Translations under genes and position numbers: made by a program
The notes under the pieces: generated by a model
Seen by the model: the letters and a program-made list of their open reading frames with translations, nothing else
Database searches by the model: none
What the model was told of the DNA's origin: nothing
In this document: in pieces, positions 1 to 8,860 of the stretch
Layout: each line of letters begins with the position of its first letter
How positions within the stretch are numbered: position 1 is the stretch's first letter
NCBI GenBank assembly: GCA_936908745.1
Contig: CAKZFX010000023.1
Coordinates: 13,793 to 77,792 of the forward strand
Length of the DNA: 64,000 nt
Origin: an uncultured Chitinophagaceae bacterium
GTDB lineage: Bacteria; Bacteroidota; Bacteroidia; Chitinophagales; Chitinophagaceae
Direction of reading: 5' to 3'

Positions 1-1
1 G

Positions 2-406
2 AACCTGCTGACTGATTTTTTTATCAAGATCAGGAACCGTGGCTCTTTGTACCAGGGCACAACATTGTACCGTGAAGAGCAGATCAACGAAGCGGCTAAA
101 AAGATAGACCAGCATATCAACAACACCTTGCCTAATTTAAAATCGCTGGCAAAAGAATTATCGATCAGCGAATCGACATTGAAACGTTATTTCAGAAAAA
201 TATACGGTAAGAACATCTCGGCTTATTTCTTTGAAAAGAAAATGGAGTATGCAAAACAGTTGCTGACAGCCCATAAAGGCACAGTGACCGAGGTGGCTTA
301 TATGGTGGGTTATGAAAAACCAAGCCAGTTCACCCGTATGTTCAAAAGATATTATGGCATCCGGCCGGGTACCTTCAAGCAAATGAGGATGTATCCTTCC
401 TTATAA
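2..406 (+). CDS. AraC-type HTH transcriptional regulator, C-terminal part (5' end outside window)
   Basis: The reading frame is open from base 2 to the TAA at 404-406, so the gene begins before the window; the first usable in-window start (TTG at 47) is probably internal. The visible part is a complete AraC/XylS DNA-binding region: a first helix-turn-helix (SLAKELSISESTLKRYFRK) and a second one (TVTEVAYMVGYEKPSQFTRMF) followed by the family's closing FKRYYGIRPGTFKQMR. Such proteins activate or repress transcription by binding as monomers or dimers upstream of promoters; the sensor part that would name the signal is not visible. Convergent with the PAS kinase downstream. Confidence 0.85.
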   Translation, partial: NLLTDFFIKIRNRGSLYQGTTLYREEQINEAAKKIDQHINNTLPNLKSLAKELSISESTLKRYFRKIYGKNISAYFFEKKMEYAKQLLTAHKGTVTEVAYMVGYEKPSQFTRMFKRYYGIRPGTFKQMRMYPSL

Positions 407-465
407 AAATATTTTCGGACTGGACGGTAACAGGATGAGCAGGGCTAAACCCCTGCCTTCTTTAT

Positions 466-1938
466 TTAATCAAGCATGTGAAAAGAAGCCGTCAGCGTAC
501 AACCTTTGCCCGGCGCCGCATCAATATTTACAGTACCGTTATAGAAACGTACCCGGTCGTGTATATTGGAAAGACCAATGCCTCTTCTTGTCTGGCTCGG
601 GTCAAAACCAACACCATTGTCTTTGATGAGCAATTCAATCGTACCTGCTGTATTGCTCAATGAAATGACTACCTCGGTGGCCTTACTATATTTCAATATG
701 TTTTTTAATTGCTCCTGCACCACGCGGAAGATAGTGACCCGCTTGGCCTGGCTCAATAAGAAGCCATCATGATTATTTTCAAAGCGGATATTAAGTGCAG
801 AAGAAAGATGTATATCATCAATCAGCGAAGTGATGCTTTCTTCAAGCCCGTTCATTTTTAATTCCGGCGCTGCCAGTTCTTTGGACAGTTTTCGGATCTC
901 TTCGATAGAAGCATGAATATATTCAATGCTTTTTTCCTTGACCATTTTTTCCTGCTCGTTGGCCGGCGTCAGCATTTCCACAAACATGCGTGTTGTGGAA
1001 AGTATCTGGTTTACATTATCATGTAATTCATGACCGATACGTGTGCGTTCTCTTTCCTGCACATGAATAGCGATCTCTGATATTTCACGTTGACGTTGCA
1101 GTTTTTCTTCAGTCAGTTGGTCTTTCAGGTTGTAAAGTTCGGTAGTGTCCTGCAATGAGCCGATCATGCGTACCGGCAAACCGTTATCATACACCACGTA
1201 GCCACGGTCCTGCACTTGTTTATATTCACCATCTGCGCATTTAAAACGGTAAGCCTCGCTCCATGATTGCAGTCCTTTATCTGTCGCTTCTTTGATACGT
1301 TCTGTTACCCTGTTGCGGTCTTCCGGGTGGATGCGGCGCAGCCACCATGATAAGCCCTTGCTTTCTTCTGCCTGATAACCGATCATTCCCATCAGCACAT
1401 CATTGCGGAAGATATAGCCCGTTTGCATATCCCATTCCCAGATGGCATCGGAAGTGGCGCGGGTAATAAGCATCAGCCTTTCGTTTACTTCTCTCAATTT
1501 TTTCTCTACGGCATATTTCTCACCCACGTTTACCGCATGACCACCGATAAAGTTTCTGCCGGCATCATCCGAAACCCTGAACAGGTTGACATGGAAAATA
1601 AGATTGGTACCATCGGCCCATCTTACTTTTTCGATGGCTTCCACAGGGCGGCCTGTTTCCAGCACCTGGACGTGTTTGCTGTATAAAGAATCTGTAACCT
1701 CGGGCGGCAACAGGTTGAATACATTATTATTGAAAGCGGTCTCTGCTTTGAGACCAAAGTATTTGCAAAAAGATTCGTTGGCGAAAAGTAAAGCGGCATT
1801 TTCATCCAGCAACCATGAAAGGTTGGAGGACTGGTTCATGAACGAGCGGAACAATGAATCATAACCCGTAGGTTCTTCAACAATATGTAAAGGAAATTTT
1901 GCTCCTACCCTGTTTTTTAACGCTGGCCAGTTTTTCAT
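466..1938 (-). CDS. PAS-domain sensor histidine kinase (HisKA_3-like, cytoplasmic)
   Basis: A 490-residue soluble kinase with no membrane segment. Two PAS domains are visible (about residues 25-135 and 150-268, the second with the IHPEDR motif), then a short coiled linker, a dimerisation/phosphoacceptor helix with His306 in GHELHDNVNQ, and a C-terminal HATPase_c domain (N-box around Asn413, G1 box KDNGVGFD, then GIGLSNIHDRV). The architecture is that of NarX/DesK-class kinases, which phosphorylate NarL/FixJ regulators; two such regulators (2507-3130 and 3271-3900) lie just upstream in the same orientation. The stand-alone receiver at 1988-2362 is its immediate neighbour. The signal is unknown. 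Confidence 0.9.
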   Translation of the reverse strand: MKNWPALKNRVGAKFPLHIVEEPTGYDSLFRSFMNQSSNLSWLLDENAALLFANESFCKYFGLKAETAFNNNVFNLLPPEVTDSLYSKHVQVLETGRPVEAIEKVRWADGTNLIFHVNLFRVSDDAGRNFIGGHAVNVGEKYAVEKKLREVNERLMLITRATSDAIWEWDMQTGYIFRNDVLMGMIGYQAEESKGLSWWLRRIHPEDRNRVTERIKEATDKGLQSWSEAYRFKCADGEYKQVQDRGYVVYDNGLPVRMIGSLQDTTELYNLKDQLTEEKLQRQREISEIAIHVQERERTRIGHELHDNVNQILSTTRMFVEMLTPANEQEKMVKEKSIEYIHASIEEIRKLSKELAAPELKMNGLEESITSLIDDIHLSSALNIRFENNHDGFLLSQAKRVTIFRVVQEQLKNILKYSKATEVVISLSNTAGTIELLIKDNGVGFDPSQTRRGIGLSNIHDRVRFYNGTVNIDAAPGKGCTLTASFHMLD

Positions 1939-1987
1939 CCGGGAATATGGGGTGTTTGGTTCTTTGGATTCTGTTGGTTAATAGCGC

Positions 1988-2362
1988 CTAACAATACAGT
2001 TGGTTAATGATCGTAGGCACTTTGGCAAAGTCGTTTGATTTATCCAGGAAATAATCGGCGCCCAGTTCTTTACATTGGTCGCGGTAGTATTCATCAGCGT
2101 GGTTGCTGATCATGATGACACGGCAATTGTTGTCGTGGCTTTTGATATGTTTGAGAAAATGAATGCCACTTTTTCCGGGAAGATTAATATCAAGCAAAAC
2201 AAGATCAGGATTGTCTGTTTTGAAGTAACTGCTTGCTTCATCAAAATTGCCTGCAATGCTGATATTGCCAACGGCCGTAACATCATCCAGCAGCCCAATC
2301 ATGCGCTCAATAAATAGCTGGTTATCGTCTACAATAAGGATTGCTTTCTTATTTTTTTTCAT
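1988..2362 (-). CDS. Single-domain response regulator (receiver only)
   Basis: A 124-residue protein made of one CheY-like receiver: acidic pair Asp12/Asp13 (IVDDN), phosphoacceptor Asp58 in LVLLDINLPGKSG, switch Ser86 and conserved Lys108. It has no output domain, so it probably passes phosphate on or acts by protein contact. It lies 50 bases upstream of the PAS kinase at 466-1938 in the same orientation and is probably cotranscribed with it. Its start is preceded by a 7-bp inverted repeat at 2378-2398. Confidence 0.88.
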   Translation of the reverse strand: MKKNKKAILIVDDNQLFIERMIGLLDDVTAVGNISIAGNFDEASSYFKTDNPDLVLLDINLPGKSGIHFLKHIKSHDNNCRVIMISNHADEYYRDQCKELGADYFLDKSNDFAKVPTIINQLYC

Positions 2363-2377
2363 ATCGGTAACGTATTA

Positions 2378-2398
2378 TGAGTGCAAAATAAGCACTCA
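2378..2398. promoter_or_regulatory. Inverted repeat upstream of receiver gene
   Basis: TGAGTGC (2378-2384) and GCACTCA (2392-2398) form a perfect 7-bp inverted repeat with a 7-base A-rich spacer, 15 bases upstream of the receiver start at 2362. It could be an operator or a leader hairpin; only the symmetry is seen. Confidence 0.35.
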
Positions 2399-2506
2399 AA
2401 ACGAATAGCGGGTATAGAGTCGGCTTTTTTTGTTTTGTACTTGATCGTCATCACCTCGTGTAGAAAGCCTACTACATCCACACAATGGATTGATAAACGA
2501 TAAAAT

Positions 2507-3130
2507 TCAAATCAATTTATTCCGCATTGCATACTGGATAAGGTCTGCATTGGTTTTCATTTGCATCTTAGCCAATATTCTTGCCCGATAAGTGCTTACA
2601 GTAGTGCCACGCAGTGAAAGAATATTGCATATCTCAGATATGGATTTACCATTAGCAATATGTATAAATACATCTCTTTCCCGTTCGCTTAAATGTTCAT
2701 GCAAAAGAGATGCCTGCTTTGCGGGCTGCTGGTTTATGCGGCCCTCAGCAGAGTTGGTGGATGATCGTGCAGAGAGTATTTTATTGATGGTAGCCACGAG
2801 TTCTTCAGGCGCCGCATCTTTATTGAGATAAGCAGCCGCTCCGGCCTTTATCATTCTTGCGGCGTATTGTTCTTCAGGGTAAATACTTAGAATAAGAACA
2901 GGGGAATTGATGGCTTGTTCTCTTATTTTCTTTAATGCTTCGATACCACCACCACCCGGCATAGCCAGGTCAGAGACGATAATATCCCATTGGCGGCTGG
3001 TCGCTTGCTCTACCAGTGAAGGGCAGTCATATGCTTCTCCTATTTCAATAAAAGAAAACCCTTCAGTCAGTATCTGCCTTAGTCCTTTACGGACTATCTG
3101 GTGATCGTCTGCTATTAATACTTTTAGCAT
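2507..3130 (-). CDS. NarL/FixJ-family response regulator
   Basis: 207 residues: an N-terminal receiver (Asp8/Asp9, phosphoacceptor Asp54 in IVSDLAMPGGGG, switch Ser82, Lys104) followed by a LuxR-type helix-turn-helix at about residues 145-205 (LSERERDVFIHIANGKSISEI). It is a phosphorylation-dependent transcription factor. It is clearly paralogous to the regulator at 3271-3900 (shared IADDH, RKGLRQ/RKGLKQ, DLxMPG, AGAxxYLxKDA and TTVSTYRARI stretches), so the two probably arose by tandem duplication. Flanked on both sides by kinases in the same orientation. Confidence 0.92.
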   Translation of the reverse strand: MLKVLIADDHQIVRKGLRQILTEGFSFIEIGEAYDCPSLVEQATSRQWDIIVSDLAMPGGGGIEALKKIREQAINSPVLILSIYPEEQYAARMIKAGAAAYLNKDAAPEELVATINKILSARSSTNSAEGRINQQPAKQASLLHEHLSERERDVFIHIANGKSISEICNILSLRGTTVSTYRARILAKMQMKTNADLIQYAMRNKLI

Positions 3131-3270
3131 AAATGGTTAATGACGTCATTAGTGGCGGCCTTTCTCAATGATCCGGTTGAGAAACGGGCTTGCATTAAAA
3201 TTACCCAGTACGTCACAAACCCTTTGTAGCTGAATAAGCTATATAGAAGTAGAAAATATACTACACGAAC

Positions 3271-3900
3271 TCAGATCAGGTTCTTTTCCAGTGCATAGCG
3301 GGTGAGGTCTGCATTGGACTTCATTTTCATTTTTTCCATGATCCTTGCCCTGTATGTACTGACCGTCGTAACGCTTAGGGAAAGCTGCGACGCTATTTCT
3401 GATACCGATTTACCAGCGGCCAGCAGCTTGAATACATCAAACTCGCGGTCAGACAGCAGTTCATGTGATTGCTGGCTGGTGTCTGTATCAAAAGCTTCCG
3501 CCAGTCTTTCGGCGATGCTTGGGGTAATGAATTTTTTGCCCAGCAACACTGTTTGTATGGCCTGCACGAGTTCTTCGTGTATAGCATCTTTGCCGAGATA
3601 GCCCGATGCACCGGCTTTCAGCACACGCAGCGCATATTGGTCTTCGGGGTGCATACTCATGATCAGCACGGGCAAAGAAGGAGAGGTTTGTTTGATTTGC
3701 CGTAAAGCGTCGAGACCGCTTCTTCCGGGCATGCTAAGATCGCAGATCACCACATCCCATTTATCCTGTATCACTTTATTGATAAGGCTTTCCGCATCTG
3801 ACGTTTCTACAATGTCAGCAGAAGGATACTCCTCCACTAATAATTGTTTCAGCCCTTTACGAACAATTGCATGGTCGTCGGCAATAAGAATTCTGATCAT
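3271..3900 (-). CDS. NarL/FixJ-family response regulator (paralogue of the neighbouring one)
   Basis: 209 residues with a receiver (Asp8/Asp9, phosphoacceptor Asp54 in VICDLSMPGRSG, Lys104) and a C-terminal LuxR helix-turn-helix (LLSDREFDVFKLLAAGKSVSEI). Starts 28 bases after the stop of the seven-PAS kinase at 3929-7876 and probably shares its transcript, which makes that kinase a likely partner. The kinase is of the HisKA_3 type that normally pairs with NarL-class regulators. Confidence 0.92.
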   Translation of the reverse strand: MIRILIADDHAIVRKGLKQLLVEEYPSADIVETSDAESLINKVIQDKWDVVICDLSMPGRSGLDALRQIKQTSPSLPVLIMSMHPEDQYALRVLKAGASGYLGKDAIHEELVQAIQTVLLGKKFITPSIAERLAEAFDTDTSQQSHELLSDREFDVFKLLAAGKSVSEIASQLSLSVTTVSTYRARIMEKMKMKSNADLTRYALEKNLI

Positions 3901-3928
3901 CCGGTAATAAGATTTATGATTCTAAGGT

Positions 3929-6900
3929 TTAATTCTGGTTCATCAAAGGTACACATACTATTACTTTCGTCCCCTGTCCTGCTATACTTTGCACCTCATA
4001 GCTGCCACCCATCATCGCCGTTCTTTCTTTCATACCCAGTATGCCTAATGTTCTTACTTCTTTTATTTTGTCTTTGTCAAAACCTTTACCATTATCTTCA
4101 ATACACAATGTAAGATTATTGTCTGTATGCTGCAAACTGATCGTCACTTTATCAGCTCCAGAATGACGGGCTACATTTGTCAATGATTCCTGGAAAATGC
4201 GGAAGATGCCGGTCTTTTGGGTATCAGATAAATTAAAATCGGTTTCAGGCTCCGAAAATTCGGTTTTAATGCCGGAACGTTTTTCAAATTCACGTGAATG
4301 CCAGTCGATCGTGGCCACCAGTCCCAGGTCATCCAGCAAACTTGGACGCAGTTCAGATGAAATACGCCGTACGGTTTTCACTGTGCCATCCAGCATTTCG
4401 GTAAGGCTTTTCAATTTTTCACGCACCGATTCCCCTTCGCCCTGCATCCGTTTATTGAGCCATGATACATCCATTTTCAATACAGTCAACTGCTGACCTA
4501 ATTCATCATGTATCTCCCGGGCAATATGCGCCCTTTCTTCTTCCCGTATGTTTTGTAAGTGATCTGTCAGTTTACGGATGGATTCATAGGATGCACGCAG
4601 TTTTTCTTCCGCTATATATTTATCCGTTATATTATTTGCTAATATCAAACGTACCGGCTGGTCCTCATAAATTATATCATGGCTTAATATGTCTGCATAT
4701 AAAATGCTTCCGTCTTTTCTTTTATGACGCCATACACCTGCATGAAAAGACCCGGTGGTCCGATAGGCCGGATGTTTGGAGGCATTGAATTTTTCAATGT
4801 CTTCCTGTGGCCGCATCTGTTCAGGCGTCAGTTGCAGGAAATCCTCCCGGTTGTAACCATATTGCGCCAATGCCGATTCGTTTACATCAATAAATTTATA
4901 AGATGGCAGGCTCAGCATCCACATAGGCAGCGGGTTGCTGTCAAAAAGCAGTTTGTATTTTCTTTCAGAAACCCTGATCTTTTCTTCGGCCAGTTTCCGT
5001 TCGGTAATATCAATGCCTGTTCCAAGCAAACAGGTCTTTCCTTCATATTGGATCAATACGGCTTTAAAGTGATAAGGTGTTTTAGTGCCATCCTTTGCAA
5101 TAAACGGAACTTCGGCATCACCACTTCCTTCCTTGAAAACATTTTGAATACGTTCCACTATATAATCACGGTCAGCACCTTCTTCAAATAATTGTGTCGG
5201 GTGGATGGCGGCGATCTCATCTGCACTGTAACCTGTCACTTCTTCCAGCTTCCTGTTCCAGAGTATAAATTTTCCTGTTTCATCATAAAAGTAAAAAACA
5301 CCGGGCAGGCTGCTGATCAGTTTATCTGCCAGTTCTTTTGCTTCGATGATTTCCCGTTCAGCTTCTTTTCGTTCGGTAATATCCATCATGCTGCCCATCA
5401 TACGCAATGGCTTTCCGTCTTTGCCGCGGAGAATATAGGTACGATCATACATGGTTACTGATTTATCACCAGCGGCTGTAAACCGGTATTCAGATACCCA
5501 TGTGTTGACATCGGATGCCAATGCAGCACCAAAACTGTCTACTATTTTTTGCCTGTCATCCGGATGTATGCGTGCCACCCATTGCTCATTGGTAGGTACA
5601 GGGTCACCTGCTTTCATACCATACAATTGCTGGTGCGCATCGTTGGCCCAACCTTTGCCTGTTTCAAAATCCCATTCCCATACGGCATCGTTAGTGGTGC
5701 GGGCAATCAGGTTAAAGCGTTCATTGGATTTATAAATAATCTGTTCCGCTTTTTTTCTTTCCGTAATATCCGTCATGCTGCCAGTCAGCCGCAACGCTTT
5801 GCCATTTGCATCGCGGATCACATAACACCTGTCATAAATAGTGATATAGTTATTATCACTCTTCAGGAAACGGTATTCACTTTCCCAATAGTTAATGTCG
5901 GTTGATAAAGCGATCTCCTGCGCGGCTGTTACGTTTTCCCTGTCATCAGGGTGAATCCGCTGTTGCCACTCGGCTACTGTTGGCACGGGATCTTTTGTTG
6001 TAAGGCCATATAGTCCCTGGTGCACTTCATTGGACCAAAGTTCATTGGTTTCAATATTCCATTCCCAGATACCATCGTGGGTTACCTCCGAGATCATTTT
6101 GAAACGGTCATTGAATTTCTCGATGGCGGCGAGGTCTTTTTTCCGGTCGGTGATGTCGCGAACGAATGCAAGGAAACGGCCATCGGATAAGAATTTGGCA
6201 TTTATTTCCACGTCCATCAAAGAGCCGTCTTTCTTTATCATTTTCCGTTCAGAACTCGCACTTCCATGCTCTTTCATCTTATCAAACCGGAAGGGATTTG
6301 CTTTCAGTTCTTCAGGTTCGGCAAGATCAAAAATGGTCATATTGCTCAATTCTTCCATTGAGTATTGCGATAAGCGGCAGCCGCTTGAGTTGACGACAAT
6401 GAATTTACCTGAACTATTGGCAATGAAAATACCATCTGTTGCCTGTTCTACCAGTGTACGGTATTTCTCTTCGCTTTCACTGATAGCCTGTTGTATTTTC
6501 TTTTGCTCTGTAATGTCAACCATCAATCCACGCAGGCTGACGGGTTTTCCATTTTCCAATACAAGATTGACAATATCACGCAACCAGACTATTCGTCCAT
6601 CCGCGGCGATCATCCGGTATTCAAATTCATGCGGCTGTTTGTCTTTGGTGGATTGCATGCAAAAGTTGACAGCCCATTCCCGGTCGTCGGGGTGAATATG
6701 TTTGCTCCAGAAGTCGGGAACAGTAAGCCACAAATCAACAGGATAGCCTAATAACCTTTCTGCCTGTTTGCTGACAAAGCTGAAAGCAAATGTGCCGGCA
6801 TCGGCTTCCCACACGATACCATCAATGGCATTGACAAGGTCTTTGTATTGTGATTCGGCTTTCTCTAATTCTTTCTTGATGTTCTTCTCATCGGTTATGT

Positions 6901-7876
6901 CGCGGAAGTGAATGCTTAAGCCATGTTGTGAAGGATAGATATGGTTTTCCAGCCATTTGCCTGTGCTCTCGCTATGGTATTCAAGAAACACATATTCCTG
7001 GGTTTCCATCGCCCGGCGCATCGCTTTTCCATATTCCGTCTCATTAATCATTGGAAAAACATCGGCAATATTGTGGCCGATCAGTTCATGCATTTTTTTT
7101 CCTGTAAGCTTCAGCACCTGCCCGTTTGCATATACATAGTTCCATTGGCTGTCGAAAGCAATAAAGCCATCGCTGATACGATCAAGTATATCTTTAAAAG
7201 CTACGGTTTTTTCAACCAGTTGATTGGCCAGTTCCTGGTTCAGTCGTTTTTTCACATCACGGCGCACCAGCAGCAAGAAAGAAAGAAGGAACACGATAAA
7301 TAAACCGGCGAGTACAAAGAATAAGAAGGTGGTGTGGCGGGCATTTTTTTCACGGTTGCTGTTATATTTTTCCAAAACAGCCCTTTCTTCACTTTCAATT
7401 TTGCGGCTCAGCTCTCGTATATCATCCATCAGTTCTTTACCTTCTGCTGAAGCGATCTTCGCCATAGCCGCTTTATGCCCTTGTTCTTTTTGAAGTTGCA
7501 CGATCGATTCGGAAAAAGCCACTTTTTTGTCTACTAACTGCAAGAGCCTTTTTACATCATTTTCACGTTGTTTGGTGTCGGCTGTGGTTAATAAGGAAAG
7601 AGAATCAGTAGTGATCCTTGACACACCTCTCCGATAGGGTTCAAGGAAACTTTCGTTACCTGAAATAACATACCCTCTTTCGCCTGTCTCGATATTCTGG
7701 ACATCATCAAAGATAGATTCAATAGCCCGCAGCGAACGGAGGGATTCATTGATGACCTCATTGTCTTTCCCTGATTTTTGCATATTGGAATACGTGTATA
7801 ATGCAAAGAAGCAAACAATGCCCAATGCAATAAGGTAGCCCAATATGATAGCCTTCCTGATAGAAAATGAAATCAT
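3929..7876 (-). CDS. CHASE3 sensor histidine kinase with seven PAS domains
   Basis: A very large kinase of 1315 residues. Order: membrane helix (10-29), CHASE3 extracytoplasmic sensor with the ETGERGYVISGNESFLEP signature (63-80), second membrane helix (182-204), seven PAS domains (about 225-330, 340-460, 468-578, 585-705, 715-835, 845-960, 970-1090), a HisKA_3 phosphoacceptor helix with His1123 in REIHDELGQQL, and HATPase_c (N-box near 1234, DNGKGFD at 1261-1267). PAS 4 and 5 are near-duplicates (GIWEWNIET/AVWEWDFET, RIHPDDR, SEYRF, GSMTDITERK). It should integrate an envelope signal with several cytoplasmic cues. Likely targets are the NarL regulators on either side. Confidence 0.93.
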   Translation of the reverse strand: MISFSIRKAIILGYLIALGIVCFFALYTYSNMQKSGKDNEVINESLRSLRAIESIFDDVQNIETGERGYVISGNESFLEPYRRGVSRITTDSLSLLTTADTKQRENDVKRLLQLVDKKVAFSESIVQLQKEQGHKAAMAKIASAEGKELMDDIRELSRKIESEERAVLEKYNSNREKNARHTTFLFFVLAGLFIVFLLSFLLLVRRDVKKRLNQELANQLVEKTVAFKDILDRISDGFIAFDSQWNYVYANGQVLKLTGKKMHELIGHNIADVFPMINETEYGKAMRRAMETQEYVFLEYHSESTGKWLENHIYPSQHGLSIHFRDITDEKNIKKELEKAESQYKDLVNAIDGIVWEADAGTFAFSFVSKQAERLLGYPVDLWLTVPDFWSKHIHPDDREWAVNFCMQSTKDKQPHEFEYRMIAADGRIVWLRDIVNLVLENGKPVSLRGLMVDITEQKKIQQAISESEEKYRTLVEQATDGIFIANSSGKFIVVNSSGCRLSQYSMEELSNMTIFDLAEPEELKANPFRFDKMKEHGSASSERKMIKKDGSLMDVEINAKFLSDGRFLAFVRDITDRKKDLAAIEKFNDRFKMISEVTHDGIWEWNIETNELWSNEVHQGLYGLTTKDPVPTVAEWQQRIHPDDRENVTAAQEIALSTDINYWESEYRFLKSDNNYITIYDRCYVIRDANGKALRLTGSMTDITERKKAEQIIYKSNERFNLIARTTNDAVWEWDFETGKGWANDAHQQLYGMKAGDPVPTNEQWVARIHPDDRQKIVDSFGAALASDVNTWVSEYRFTAAGDKSVTMYDRTYILRGKDGKPLRMMGSMMDITERKEAEREIIEAKELADKLISSLPGVFYFYDETGKFILWNRKLEEVTGYSADEIAAIHPTQLFEEGADRDYIVERIQNVFKEGSGDAEVPFIAKDGTKTPYHFKAVLIQYEGKTCLLGTGIDITERKLAEEKIRVSERKYKLLFDSNPLPMWMLSLPSYKFIDVNESALAQYGYNREDFLQLTPEQMRPQEDIEKFNASKHPAYRTTGSFHAGVWRHKRKDGSILYADILSHDIIYEDQPVRLILANNITDKYIAEEKLRASYESIRKLTDHLQNIREEERAHIAREIHDELGQQLTVLKMDVSWLNKRMQGEGESVREKLKSLTEMLDGTVKTVRRISSELRPSLLDDLGLVATIDWHSREFEKRSGIKTEFSEPETDFNLSDTQKTGIFRIFQESLTNVARHSGADKVTISLQHTDNNLTLCIEDNGKGFDKDKIKEVRTLGILGMKERTAMMGGSYEVQSIAGQGTKVIVCVPLMNQN

Positions 7877-7934
7877 TCCTTTCTAATATTACAGAAAAAG
7901 ACGACGAAGCGGGGACCGGCTGTTCAAGAAATAA

Positions 7935-8573
7935 TTACAACCCTTGTGTATTTATAAAATTGACCAGTGATGCCGTATTCTTCAGGTTAAGTTTTTTGAG
8001 GATATTGTAACGATGCACTTCGACTGTTTTTAAAGAGATGTCAAGACGCATAGCTATTTCTTTAGAAGATAGTCCTTCTTTGATCAACTGGATAATATCC
8101 AGTTCTCTCCTCGAAAGATTGTTCATATCCGCACCTGTGCTCACGGTTTCATCCAGCTCCTGCTGTGCGAGTATGTTCTTTACTTCATCACAGATATACT
8201 TCCGGCCGCCATTTACTTCGAGAATGGCATTGATCATTTCATCTTTCGATGAATTTTTGGTCACGTATCCCATGGCGCCTAATTGCAGCATACGTTTGGC
8301 ATACGCAGGCATGGAGTGCATGGAAACACCTATTATCTTGGAGGCCGGGGAAAGCTTACGGATTTGCTTGGTGGCATCAAATCCATTAACGGGGCTCATG
8401 TTAACGTCCATAAGAATAATATCAGGACGTTTTTCTTTTGCCATTTCAATTGCTTCCTCTCCACTGCTTGTTTCACCAATAACCTGGAAGCGGGCATCAC
8501 TGCTCAAAATAAAAGACCATGAGTCTCTTATGAGCCGGTGATCATCTACGAGCAGAACTGTAATTTTTTGCAT
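7935..8573 (-). CDS. NarL/FixJ-family response regulator
   Basis: 212 residues: receiver with Asp10/Asp11, phosphoacceptor Asp56 in IILMDVNMSPVNG and Lys106, then a LuxR helix-turn-helix near the C-terminus (LSRRELDIIQLIKEGLSSKEI, ending LKTVEVHRYNILKKLN). It is the first gene of the leftward signalling run, 58 bases upstream of the seven-PAS kinase. It differs more from the 2507 and 3271 regulators than those two do from each other. An AT-rich 287-base spacer upstream (8574-8860) separates it from the FGE-like lipoprotein gene and probably carries the promoter of the cluster. Confidence 0.92.
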   Translation of the reverse strand: MQKITVLLVDDHRLIRDSWSFILSSDARFQVIGETSSGEEAIEMAKEKRPDIILMDVNMSPVNGFDATKQIRKLSPASKIIGVSMHSMPAYAKRMLQLGAMGYVTKNSSKDEMINAILEVNGGRKYICDEVKNILAQQELDETVSTGADMNNLSRRELDIIQLIKEGLSSKEIAMRLDISLKTVEVHRYNILKKLNLKNTASLVNFINTQGL

Positions 8574-8860
8574 TGGGATATCGGCTTTTAACTTTTGGAA
8601 TAAGGTTTATTTACGTAAAAAAATACGAATAACCTTTCGTTAATTAAACAAAGAAACTTCCATTTCTGCTTAAAAAAAAATATTCCGCTAAGTTTAGGTA
8701 AAAACACTTACATATCAATTTGTATAATAAACCATTAAAAATCAACACAGTTCATAATATATATTTTCGTTTGTAGAACAAATGCTACAATAAAAAAAAG
8801 AAAAATCGTGCCCTTTTTCGGCTTGTTTCGGGCCGCATCCGGTCATCGGAAAATAAGGGT

